DNA from: Sulfurospirillum sp. UBA12182
GTDB taxonomy: Bacteria > Campylobacterota > Campylobacteria > Campylobacterales > Sulfurospirillaceae
Reading direction: 5' to 3'
Length of the DNA: 38,881 nt
Assembly (NCBI GenBank): GCA_002742765.1
Contig: DLUF01000088.1
Span: forward strand, 1 to 38,881
The notes under the pieces are model-generated. The model had not been told where the DNA came from, did not search any database, and saw only the letters and a list, made by a program, of their open reading frames with translations. The translations under genes and the position numbers were made by a program. Positions 1 to 7,659 of this stretch are shown here, one piece after another. The number at the start of each line of letters is the position of its first letter. Position 1 is the stretch's first letter.

Positions 1-156
1 TAGCATTGTAAATAGTGGTCCTAAGTTCTTTGACTCTACTTGTCCATATCCGAAGATATTTGTTACTCTCATATCGCCCCATATCTGGCTATCAGCTGCA
101 TACGCAGCTGATGCCAAAAACAAGGTCGCAATGATGAAATAAAAATATTTTCTCAT
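1..156 (-). CDS. fdhC: Formate dehydrogenase cytochrome b subunit, N-terminal fragment
   Basis: Only the first 52 codons are inside the window; the gene runs off the left edge. It starts at an ATG preceded by GGGAAAAGTG. Residues 1-20 form a signal peptide (basic start, hydrophobic core, ASAAYAA cleavage region). The mature part begins with a 'WGDMRVTNIFGYGQ...LGPLFT' pattern, which I associate with the N-terminal extension of Campylobacter/Wolinella FdhC before the di-haem cytochrome b domain. That subunit takes electrons from FdhB and passes them to menaquinone in the inner membrane. The gene lies 47 nt after fdhB on the same strand, as expected for fdhABC. The membrane helices and haem ligands are not in the window, so the call rests on the signal peptide, the short motif and synteny. 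Confidence 0.75.
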   Translation of the reverse strand, partial: MRKYFYFIIATLFLASAAYAADSQIWGDMRVTNIFGYGQVESKNLGPLFTML

Positions 157-203
157 CACTTTTCCCTTTCTAAATTTTTACACTCTGAACTTACAGAGGT
201 AAT

Positions 204-767
204 TCACAGATTGCTCCCACGTCTCATAACACGAGTAGTAATCAAATTAGAAACAGAAGCAGAGTCACCTACAACAAGTGCTTTTGTAGAACACATAGCT
301 GCACAAACAGGAACTTTACCTTCAGCAATTCTATTTTGTCCATAGAGTTTTGCTTCTGCTTCTGAATGTGTCTCTTCTGGTCCACCAGCACACATAGTAC
401 ACTTATCCATAGCCCCTCTTTGCCCGTAAATTCCAGATACTGGAAATTGAGGAGCACCAAATGGGCAAGCATATAAGCAGTAACCACAACCGATACATTT
501 TTCTTTATCGTGTAAAACGATACCATCTGCACGGATATAGAAACAATCTACTGGACAAACTTGCTCACAAGGAGCATCTATACAATGCTGGCAAGCAATA
601 GAGATAAATTTCTCTTTTCCTATAATGCCCTCATTGAGTGTAACAACTCTTCTTCTATTTACGCCAACAGGGAGGTGATGCGCTTCTTTACAAGCAACAT
701 CACAACCATGACAATCAATACAACGCTTATCGTCGCAATAAAATTCCATTTTTACATTTGTTGTCAT
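204..767 (-). CDS. fdhB: Formate dehydrogenase iron-sulfur (electron transfer) subunit
   Basis: This 187-aa protein has the four-cluster ferredoxin layout of FdhB/HycB/DmsB-type subunits. Cysteine sets include CIDCHGCDVACKEAHH near residues 16-30, CQHCIDAPCEQVCPVDC around 59-75, CIGCGYCLYACPFG around 92-105, and CTMCAGG near 123. It would carry electrons from the FdhA active site to the cytochrome b subunit. There is no signal peptide; in this family it is co-exported with FdhA, folded, by the Tat system. The start was chosen at 767 because AAGGGG lies 7 nt upstream; a second Met six codons later (MEFYC) is possible. It follows fdhA by 10 nt, so the two are certainly co-transcribed. Confidence 0.93.
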   Translation of the reverse strand: MTTNVKMEFYCDDKRCIDCHGCDVACKEAHHLPVGVNRRRVVTLNEGIIGKEKFISIACQHCIDAPCEQVCPVDCFYIRADGIVLHDKEKCIGCGYCLYACPFGAPQFPVSGIYGQRGAMDKCTMCAGGPEETHSEAEAKLYGQNRIAEGKVPVCAAMCSTKALVVGDSASVSNLITTRVMRRGSNL

Positions 768-777
768 CGTTTACCCC

Positions 778-3591
778 TTATGCTTTCTCTATACGGCAGA
801 GTGTACATTTTGTCTCTGGCGTTGTTGTTACAATGTCAAAACCATAACTAATGATGGTATTTGAACCCTCTCCAAGTGCATATGGTTCTAATCCTTTTGG
901 ATAGCGTCCCACGATAGACTCACCTTGGAATACTCCTGAGAATGTATATGGCATAGAAGCTGTATCGTAACCAACACGTAAGCTAAATTTGGATTTAACT
1001 TTAATTCTAAGCCCGTTGGTACCATAGATCCAAACCATATCACCATCTCTTAAACCAAGCTCTAATCCCTTATCTGGGTGAATTTCAAGCAATGGCTCAG
1101 GAGCGATTTCAGCAAGATAGATAGCTGCACGGCTCTCAGTACCTGTTCCTAGATGTGAAACAAGACGACCTGTAAGCAGTTGCATTGGGAACTCTTTTGC
1201 CCAAACTTTTTCATTTTGGCGGCTTTCATACTGGATAAATGCTCTATAATGATTCTCTTTATCTTTGTATGTTGGATACTTAGCGATTAAGTCTGGTCTT
1301 GGTGAGTGAAGAGGTTCACGGTGTTTAGGAACTTGGTCAATCCACTCCCAAACATGTGTTCTAGCTTTACCATTTCCAAACGGACAAAGACCCGCTGCAA
1401 GAGCTTTATCAACTAAGATATTACTTGTATCTGTTGACCAAGTTTTACCTTTTACTATCTCTTTTTCTTTGTCTGTCAGCTTCACACCTGTTAATGCTTC
1501 GATATTTGCAGCTGTGATGTGGTCATGCCCTTTAACACCAGATTTCGTTCCCTCTAATGCTACTTCAGATAATAAGCTTTCACCATTTGGAGCTGTTGGA
1601 GTCCATCTAGTTCTAAAGCCCATACCACCTTCCATAACTGGAGCATCGATATTATAAAGAATCGGAGTACCTGTATGTTTTTCACTCCAACAAGGCCAAG
1701 GTAATCCAAAGTATTCACCTTTGAATGGTCCTTTTCCTCTAAGAGTTTTTGTGTCAAACATATGCCAGTTGTCACTTTGAGCTTTTAGTCTCTCAGGAGT
1801 AACACCTTGAAGTCCGATACTTCTAATTGCTTGAGTATATTCTCTTGTTGCATCTTCTGGCCATTTGAAGTTACCTTTTCCATCGCCCATTGCACGAACC
1901 ATTTCATCATAGAAACCGATTCTTTTAGCTAGTTCAAAAAGGATTTCATGGTCAGTTTTACACTCATACATAGGCTCAATTACTTGATTTCTCCATTGAG
2001 TTGCTCTGTTTGTTGCTGTAACTGTACCACTTGTCTCGATTTGGCTTGCTGCTGGAAGCATGAAAAGGTCATTTTTCATATCAGCGATTGCTGCCATATC
2101 GTTTACATATGGGTCAACGATAACACAAAGCTCTAGTTTTTCCATAGCTTTTTTTGTTACGTCTGTTAGAGAGATTGATGAGAGACCACTACCGATGTTC
2201 ATCATACCACGAATCATAGTGCCTGAGTTGTTTTTAGCATTTTTCTCTTCTAAAACACCAAAACGCCATGTAGCAACACTATAACCTGTTTTGTGGAGCA
2301 TTTCTGGAGTTTTAAAGCGAGATTGCATCCACTTATAATCAACTTTCCAGTTGTTACAGAAGTATTTCCAAGCACCTTCACTTAAACCATAGTATCCAGG
2401 AAGTGAGTGAGCAAGGTTAGACATATCTGATGCACCTTGAACGTTATCGTGTCCTCTTAGAATGTTACAACCACCACCTGGCTTTCCTAAGTTACCAAGT
2501 AAAAGTTGCAAGATTGCTGTTTGACGAGTATTACCAGTTCCTACTGAGTGCTGTGTTAAGCCTTGGTTATAGATAAGTGTAGCAGGCTTTGCTCTTGCCA
2601 TAGTTTCAGTAATCTCAATCATAAGTTTAGCTGGAACACCTGTGATATCTTCTACCACTTCTGGAGTGTAGTGTTCTGCTTCTTTGATAGTCTCTTCAAA
2701 ACCATATACACGGTTTTTGATGTACTCTTTATCGTGTAAATTGTTTTTAATGATATAACGAATCATACCGTACATAAATGCGATGTCAGTACCAGGTCTG
2801 ATTCTTGCATATAGATCTGCTTTTGTAGCTGTTCTACTATAATGAGGGTCAACAGAGATAATTTTTGCACCAAGCTCTTTCGCACGTAAGATATGTACCA
2901 TACCTACTGGGTGTGCTACTGCTGGGTTTGCACCAATTATAAAAACACATTTTGAATTTTGGATATCGCCTAAGTGATTTGTCATACCACCATACCCTAA
3001 TGTATTCGCCACACCGGCGACTGTAGGAGCATGTCAAATTCTAGCGATTGTATCTATATTATTTGTTCCATAAAATGCTGCAAATTTTCTAATATAATAT
3101 GATTGTTCACCTGAAACCTTAGAAGAGCCAAGATACATCATACTATCTGGACCATATTTGTCTCTAAGTTGTTTCATCTTATTACCGATTTTTGTGAAGG
3201 CGTCATCCCAACTGATACGTTTCCATTCACCGTTTACTCTCTCCATCGGGTAGCGAAGTCTTTTCTCTCCACGTACACGATCAATCATATCGGCACCCTT
3301 ACAACAATGTCCACCTAAACTAATTGGATGGTCAACTGCTGGTTCTTGTCTAACCCATACACCATTTACAACTTCTGCTTCAAGTCCACAACCCACTGAA
3401 CAGTAAGTACAAATAGTTCTTACTTTTTTAGAGTTTGGATACTTTTCTTTTAATTCCTGCGCATTTGCAGGTCTTATGACTTTCGCTTGATCGGCACCTA
3501 GTGCGCTTGTCGCACCAACGGCACCTGCGATCGCAGACATTTTCAGAAATTTTCTTCTGTTTAAGCCGCGATTACTCAATGCTTCACTCAT
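778..3591 (-). CDS. fdhA: Formate dehydrogenase catalytic subunit, selenocysteine-containing
   Basis: This periplasmic molybdo/tungsto-bis-MGD enzyme oxidises formate to CO2. The gene is 938 codons long, and codon 186 is an in-frame TGA (3034-3036) read as selenocysteine. The context I-A-R-I-U-H-A-P-T-V-A-G is the conserved active-site stretch of FdhA (U or C, then H). Reading continues in the same frame on both sides, and a SECIS-type hairpin follows. The start is ATG 3591, with GGAGAGAAA directly upstream; an open frame extends 55 codons further but has no good start. Residues 12-17 (RRKFLK) and the following hydrophobic stretch form a Tat signal. A 4Fe-4S site is formed by C61, C64, C68 and C97 (C96 also present). 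The molybdopterin oxidoreductase and C-terminal dinucleotide-binding domains follow. Automated callers would probably split this gene in two at the UGA. Confidence 0.96.
3007..3036 (-). promoter_or_regulatory. Selenocysteine UGA codon with bacterial SECIS hairpin
   Basis: Fourteen bases after the UGA (3036-3034) there is a hairpin inside the fdhA reading frame: TCGCC pairs with GGCGA around the five-base loop GGTGT (loop at 3015-3011). The loop starts with GGU, the feature SelB contacts in bacterial SECIS elements. The GGU falls on the same codon after the Sec codon as I recall for E. coli fdhF. A selB gene lies at 13336-15174 in this window. The stem is short (5 bp), typical for bacteria, and I judged it by eye without computing folding energy. 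Confidence 0.85.
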
Positions 3592-3616
3592 TTTCTCTCC
3601 TTTCGTAGTTTTTTTC

Positions 3617-3832
3617 TTAATACGCCCTACTATAATAATTTTCCCAGTGGGCTGTTTTTTGGTAAAGAATTTCTTCTTTTTTTGAAGTGCCTTTGACAAC
3701 ACTAGAGCTTTGGGTCTTTGTCTCGCTTGCAGATGCATTTGAGAGAAGCATACCACTAGCAGCTGTAACAGCTACCGTCGTTTTACCCGCATTTACCAAG
3801 AAATGTCTTCTTGCATTCACTTCTTTTGCCAC
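3617..3832 (-). CDS. Small twin-arginine protein of the fdh cluster
   Basis: This 71-aa protein has a Tat motif A-R-R-H-F-L near residues 7-12, a hydrophobic segment (TTVAVTAASGMLL), and an A-S-A possible cleavage site. The short remainder is polar. It resembles the small formate dehydrogenase-region TAT-target proteins that sit beside fdh genes. Their role is not established to my knowledge; a small exported partner or assembly factor is the usual guess. The start is GTG 3832, because AAGGAGGAATTC lies directly before it. The upstream ATG at 3892 has no ribosome binding site and lies inside an inverted repeat, so I rejected it. It is 25 nt upstream of fdhA and co-directional. Confidence 0.8.
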   Translation of the reverse strand: MAKEVNARRHFLVNAGKTTVAVTAASGMLLSNASASETKTQSSSVVKGTSKKEEILYQKTAHWENYYSRAY

Positions 3833-3868
3833 GAATTCCTCCTTTATAAGATTTTTTGGGCTTAGAGC

Positions 3869-3900
3869 CTGCTTGAATAATCCAAAAATCATTCAAGCAG
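3869..3900 (-). repeat. Intercistronic inverted repeat between chaperone gene and Tat-protein gene
   Basis: CTGCTTGAAT (3869-3878) and ATTCAAGCAG (3891-3900) are perfect 10-bp arms around a 12-base loop. The hairpin lies between the TorD-like stop codon and the ribosome binding site of the Tat-protein gene. No T-run follows on the coding (minus) strand, so it does not look like an intrinsic terminator. It could be an mRNA processing or stability hairpin that sets different levels for fdhAB and the upstream accessory genes. Confidence 0.6.
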
Positions 3901-3913
3901 ACACTAAAGTCTG

Positions 3914-4498
3914 CTATTTGACGTAACTTGCTTCAAACTCCATAAAACTTTTTAAAATAAGTGCTATCTCTTTATAGAGATTTGACTTAGAATTTTCGAT
4001 GATATCTGCTATGAATTTGCTCACATAAGGATTGATATAAAAGGAAAAAATCTCTTTTTCATTCTCTTCATATTTTCCCTCTTCTATGCAGTAGCGCATC
4101 ATCAAAAACAAAAATCCCAAATGGTCTTCAGTCTCTTTAAAAATCTCACTATTTGCACGAATTGGCAAAGCTTTTACTGCTTGTCTGATATCAACTAAAA
4201 TCTCTCCATTTAAACAGCCATTTTTATAATGTGATATGTAAGGAAATACAACTTCGCCACTCAAAGGAACTTCAAACACTTCATCATATTCGTGCATAAG
4301 ATTTTTTATGCCATCTTGTTCTAGCTGCGTTTGCAAAATCTGAAAACTTTTTTGCGTATAATCATCAAGAGGAGTAGATCCTAGAGCTTGAAGCTGTTTT
4401 TTTATCACTTCTTCTCTGCCTGAAAGAAGATTGCGCAAAAACACTCCTGCAAAAAAATCATAAAAAACAACTCTTGCTTGATTGATATTTTTATCCAT
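3914..4498 (-). CDS. TorD/DmsD-family redox enzyme maturation chaperone
   Basis: This 194-aa cytoplasmic, mostly helical protein has the 'YDFFAGVFLRNLL' start (residues 13-25) and the central 'E-Y-D-x-x-F-x-V-P...Y-x-S-x-Y' region (around residues 85-105) of the TorD/NarJ/DmsD chaperone family. These proteins bind Tat signal peptides and help insert the molybdenum cofactor before export. The likely client is FdhA, encoded two genes downstream, and perhaps the small Tat protein. It starts 5 nt after the ferredoxin-type gene, with AGGAT before the ATG, which indicates co-transcription. Family assignment is fairly sure; the client is inferred from position. Confidence 0.82.
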   Translation of the reverse strand: MDKNINQARVVFYDFFAGVFLRNLLSGREEVIKKQLQALGSTPLDDYTQKSFQILQTQLEQDGIKNLMHEYDEVFEVPLSGEVVFPYISHYKNGCLNGEILVDIRQAVKALPIRANSEIFKETEDHLGFLFLMMRYCIEEGKYEENEKEIFSFYINPYVSKFIADIIENSKSNLYKEIALILKSFMEFEASYVK

Positions 4499-4503
4499 AT
4501 TTT

Positions 4504-5649
4504 TTATCCTTTTGTATCCATAAGTTTGAAAGATGCTTCAAGTTCTTCTTGATTTTTAGCAACAAAAATCCTCTCTCCTCGTGTTTGGTTGAGAATTTCT
4601 ATGGCTTTTACACTCACAGCTGTAACCTTGGGCGCATATAAAAGTACGCAACTTTCTGTTTCTTGTAGCAAAGATTCAAAATGAAACTGCGTCAAAAAGC
4701 TATCTGTCTCTATAACTAAAGGCAAAAATCCTGCTGGAAGTTCAAAATCAAGCACTTCTTTTAGATACTTTTCAGCGATAAGTAAAACCTTCTTCCCTTT
4801 AGAGAGTTTTGCAACTTCCAAAAATGCCTCTTTTGTAAAATACGCAAAATCAAGAGCTTGATGCGGACAAACACTCACACACACACCACAATCTATACAA
4901 TCTAAGTGGGAAAAATAAATCTCTTTTTTCTCCTCATCATAACTCAAACCATGTGTTGGGCATACATCAAGACAGCTTTTACATGTAGGCTCATCTTGGT
5001 GCATAAACAAACACTTAGTTGGTTCAAATTTTAAAGACTCTGCATACTCATACCAACCTATGCGATTGCGAAATCTTTTGACAAGTTCTTCAGTATCATT
5101 TCCCTCTAAACTCTCAACGCCCATCTTTTTTGTTAGCTCATTATTTGCATCACAAAAGATTATTTGAGCGATGCTTAGTTCTTGTTGCTCCTCTTTTTCT
5201 TCCTCTTCATTAAAAGCTTCAAAACTAACCCTAAACGCTCCTAGTTCTCCCTCAACCCCTAAGAGTTTAGAAGGGCTGATATAAGTAACTTCAAAAAATC
5301 GTTCTGCATACTCCACAAAAGCATCAGCTTCCTCTCCCTCTCCTATGATAGCGACGCTTCTTTGTACATCTAAAGAGTGTTTTTTAACGAAAGAATTTTT
5401 ATGACGAATATAACGGATTTCATAAAGTGCTTTAAAAATCTCTTTTTTCGCTTCACTCTGTTCTTGTGTGTATCTTAGATACCAGTTAATCTCTGGTGCA
5501 TAGATATCACTGTTATAAAGTTCGTTAGAGATTAAGGCTGTTATGTAGTATGCCCCCTCAGCATCGATAACCATAATCCCCTCACCATTTTGAACAGGAG
5601 GCTCGCTCTCAGCTGTGTCGCTTATGTAAAGATATTTAATTTGGCTCAT
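4504..5649 (-). CDS. Ferredoxin-domain protein of the fdh cluster (short paralogue)
   Basis: This 381-aa protein has no signal peptide. Residues 1-190 form a poorly conserved domain with the phrase 'IYAPEINWYL', and a ferredoxin module follows: CKSCLDVCP around residue 223 and CIDCGVCVSVCP around residue 250, enough for two 4Fe-4S clusters. The C-terminal 120 residues have no motif I recognise. It is a shorter paralogue of the 559-aa protein upstream: both carry Y-A-P-E-I-N, the same ferredoxin module, and the phrase 'LP.G.LPLVIE' after it. Similar proteins occur in Campylobacter fdh loci. A role in electron delivery or in maturation of the selenoenzyme is plausible but unproven. It starts with ATG after GGGGG and has its own upstream inverted repeat. 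Confidence 0.75.
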   Translation of the reverse strand: MSQIKYLYISDTAESEPPVQNGEGIMVIDAEGAYYITALISNELYNSDIYAPEINWYLRYTQEQSEAKKEIFKALYEIRYIRHKNSFVKKHSLDVQRSVAIIGEGEEADAFVEYAERFFEVTYISPSKLLGVEGELGAFRVSFEAFNEEEEKEEQQELSIAQIIFCDANNELTKKMGVESLEGNDTEELVKRFRNRIGWYEYAESLKFEPTKCLFMHQDEPTCKSCLDVCPTHGLSYDEEKKEIYFSHLDCIDCGVCVSVCPHQALDFAYFTKEAFLEVAKLSKGKKVLLIAEKYLKEVLDFELPAGFLPLVIETDSFLTQFHFESLLQETESCVLLYAPKVTAVSVKAIEILNQTRGERIFVAKNQEELEASFKLMDTKG

Positions 5650-5667
5650 ACTAAAGCCCCCATTTTA

Positions 5668-5690
5668 AAATATGCATTTTTTGCATATTT
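5668..5690 (-). promoter_or_regulatory. Candidate operator 1, AAATATGC-N7-GCATATTT
   Basis: A perfect 8-bp inverted repeat with a 7-base A/T spacer lies 18 nt before the start codon of the 381-aa ferredoxin-type gene. On the minus strand it sits between a possible -35 (TTGCCC) and a possible -10 (TATTTT), so a bound protein would block or shape a promoter here. The same repeat with the same spacing recurs at 7507-7529 and nowhere else that I found. The cognate regulator is unknown. Confidence 0.65.
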
Positions 5691-5716
5691 AAGGGCAAAT
5701 AAAAAGCTTCCTTGTA

Positions 5717-7396
5717 TCATTTTGCAAATCCTTTTTCCAAAGCATCGCCAAACATAACCTTTGGTTTACACTCGGCACAGCAGTAAAGTGTTGCCATTTT
5801 TCTTGGGTCATTTCTAAAATGTGGTGCCATCATAGCAGCTATCTTTTGGACTGATTTTACTGTTGCAAACTCTTTGCCACACTCTTGACAGGCAAAAAGC
5901 TCATCTTGAGCCATAATGTTTTGGATAAAATACTTTGGTTCTAATGAAAGTTCATTTTCTACAACACTGATACAGCCTTTTTCAGGACAGCTCAAAACAC
6001 AATACCCACAACTCGTACAAAGTGATGGGTTAAATCGTAAACTATTATCTTCAGGGTGAGCAGTAAGTGCTTTGACATTACAAGCACCTATACAACTAAA
6101 ACAGAGTGTACACTTCTCATCATCTATCTTCAAATTACCATAATGAGCTATCTTACCTGTGGTGATTGTTCCTAGATTTTCACTTCCAACCAAATGGGCT
6201 AATCTAGCTGAAAAAATCTCCCTTTTACTCATGCCTTCTTGGTTGATACCATAGCTACAAGCATCAATCGCTTGTATGTTTTTACAGGCTTCTTGTAATT
6301 CAATTTCATCTTTACATGTAAAGATAGCTTGCTTGTTATACTTTCTTTGAAAAATCTCATTTACAAGGCTTACGACTTCTAAAACAGCTCCACGAAGTGC
6401 TTTTGTAAAGAAGAGAACTGGATAGGTACTAGTTTGTAAAAGTGTCATGAAGTGAGCTTCATTTAAGGCGTCTTTAGACTCTATCACTAGAGGTAAAACT
6501 CCCTTTGGAAGTTTTAAATCCAAACTCTCAAAATCTACTTTAGAAGGGATGAGTAAAACGATAGAGTTTTTATAAAAACTGCTCATTTTTGAAAATGCAT
6601 CAAAAGGCATTTGTGCCAAATCAAGAGAACTCGAAGGACAAACGCTCACACAAGCACCACAGCCTATACAATCTATATGTGAAAACTGTAAATGTTTTTT
6701 TGAATCTATTTTTATGATAGCCCCGCTAGGACAAACCCCAACACACTCAGTGCAGATATCAGCTCGTTTTCTCTCGTGGTATTGGCAAGTTTGTGAATCA
6801 TAAGTTATAAAGTGTTTATAACGGTATTCCCCTACATTTGAACAAAGTGTCTCTATAATCTTTTCCAAACCTAAGACATTTAGGTCATACATACCAACTT
6901 TTTGAGTATAAATTTTTGGCATTTCAAACCATACTATCTGGTCACAAACTACCTCTAACTCTTCTTGGTCTTTTAAAAAGCTTACATGTAAATTCCCTAT
7001 ACACCCACTTACTTCTAAGATATGATTAGGATTGAAAACAAGAGTGACAAAATCTCTCTTTTTTGCTTCTTCTATAAAATCACTATGTTCATCTAAGCAG
7101 ATAACAACTAATTTATTTCCAACACTTTGAGACAACTCGATATCATCTACAAAATCTAAACTCACCCCTCTTGCATCATATAGTTTTTTAACATTGTGGA
7201 TTTTATCACTAATTACATCTTCAGAGTTTTTTACATAGTAGTTGATTTCTGGGGCATATAGATAAGAATTGTCAGTTTTGACATTAGAAACTAGATATTT
7301 TGAAGTTAAATTTTGTGTTGTATTTACAACCTCTATACTCTCATCAAGAGGGAACTCTAGTGGATTTTGGTCATAAAACATATACTCTTTAAGCAT
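5717..7396 (-). CDS. Multi-cluster ferredoxin-domain protein of the fdh cluster (long paralogue)
   Basis: This 559-aa cytoplasmic protein is the first gene of the fdh transcription unit. Residues 1-200 match the N-terminal region of the 381-aa neighbour ('LYAPEINYYV'). A ferredoxin module follows (CTECVGVCPSG, then CIGCGACVSVCPSS), and then a linker domain. A second ferredoxin module (CTLCFSCIGACN, then CTSCGYCVLSCP) comes next, and the C-terminal zinc-ribbon-like end has CQEC and CCAEC pairs. That gives four likely 4Fe-4S clusters plus one metal site. The start was set at ATG 7396; the frame is open to a TTG at 7420, and the ribosome binding site is weak either way. The function is not known to me. 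Its place at the head of the fdh operon suggests redox partnering or assembly of the enzyme. Confidence 0.75.
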   Translation of the reverse strand: MLKEYMFYDQNPLEFPLDESIEVVNTTQNLTSKYLVSNVKTDNSYLYAPEINYYVKNSEDVISDKIHNVKKLYDARGVSLDFVDDIELSQSVGNKLVVICLDEHSDFIEEAKKRDFVTLVFNPNHILEVSGCIGNLHVSFLKDQEELEVVCDQIVWFEMPKIYTQKVGMYDLNVLGLEKIIETLCSNVGEYRYKHFITYDSQTCQYHERKRADICTECVGVCPSGAIIKIDSKKHLQFSHIDCIGCGACVSVCPSSSLDLAQMPFDAFSKMSSFYKNSIVLLIPSKVDFESLDLKLPKGVLPLVIESKDALNEAHFMTLLQTSTYPVLFFTKALRGAVLEVVSLVNEIFQRKYNKQAIFTCKDEIELQEACKNIQAIDACSYGINQEGMSKREIFSARLAHLVGSENLGTITTGKIAHYGNLKIDDEKCTLCFSCIGACNVKALTAHPEDNSLRFNPSLCTSCGYCVLSCPEKGCISVVENELSLEPKYFIQNIMAQDELFACQECGKEFATVKSVQKIAAMMAPHFRNDPRKMATLYCCAECKPKVMFGDALEKGFAK

Positions 7397-7506
7397 CTTT
7401 TTCTCACTTCCAGTGGTCAATTATCATTTACCGTATTGTATGGTCAAATCAATTAAATTTATCTTAAAATTACTATTTATCGGTGTATTCGGCTCTTCCA
7501 CGCTCT

Positions 7507-7529
7507 AAATATGCCAAAAATGCATATTT
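7507..7529 (-). promoter_or_regulatory. Candidate operator 2, AAATATGC-N7-GCATATTT
   Basis: Both 8-base arms are identical to those of the site at 5668-5690, and the spacer is again 7 bases (CAAAAAT here). It lies about 110 bp upstream of the first fdh-cluster gene and about 130 bp upstream of the three-component genes. It could therefore act in either direction. Confidence 0.65.
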
Positions 7530-7569
7530 ATTATTTGGTAAAATATATTTTATCGTAATTTTTCAATTA

Positions 7570-7603
7570 CAATTTAATTTTTATTTAAGTAAAAATTAAA
7601 TTG
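7570..7603. repeat. 14-bp inverted repeat upstream of the binding-protein gene
   Basis: CAATTTAATTTTTA (7570-7583) and TAAAAATTAAATTG (7590-7603) are perfect arms around a 6-base loop. The repeat ends 24 bp before the possible -10 box of the rightward genes, the usual place for an activator site. In such an AT-rich stretch a long A/T palindrome is less surprising, but 14 of 14 paired bases is still notable. Confidence 0.55.
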
Positions 7604-7659
7604 ATACGCTTTTAATCATATTTTATGTAGAATAGGAAAATTTAATTGACTGAGAAAAT

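Larger units (their letters stand above)
7397..7659. promoter_or_regulatory. Divergent promoter region between fdh operon and three-component system
   Basis: This 263-bp gene-free stretch lies between two operons transcribed away from each other. It is very AT-rich. It holds the inverted repeat at 7507-7529 shared with the second fdh-cluster gene and a 14-bp inverted repeat at 7570-7603. A possible -10 box, TAGAAT at 7628-7633, would drive the rightward genes with a leader of about 20 nt. I could not fix the leftward -10 box with confidence. Confidence 0.6.

Noticed and set aside
561-851. Plus-strand frame antisense to fdhA/fdhB
   Set aside because: It is the complement of conserved ferredoxin coding sequence, with no start signals.
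3034-3036. TGA in fdhA as a nonsense mutation splitting the gene in two
   Set aside because: The frame is the same on both sides, the context is the Sec active site, a SECIS-type hairpin follows, and selA and selB are present.
3592-3756. 55-codon N-terminal extension of fdhA
   Set aside because: It would put the Tat motif far inside the protein, overlaps the preceding gene, and lacks a ribosome binding site; ATG 3591 has a strong one.
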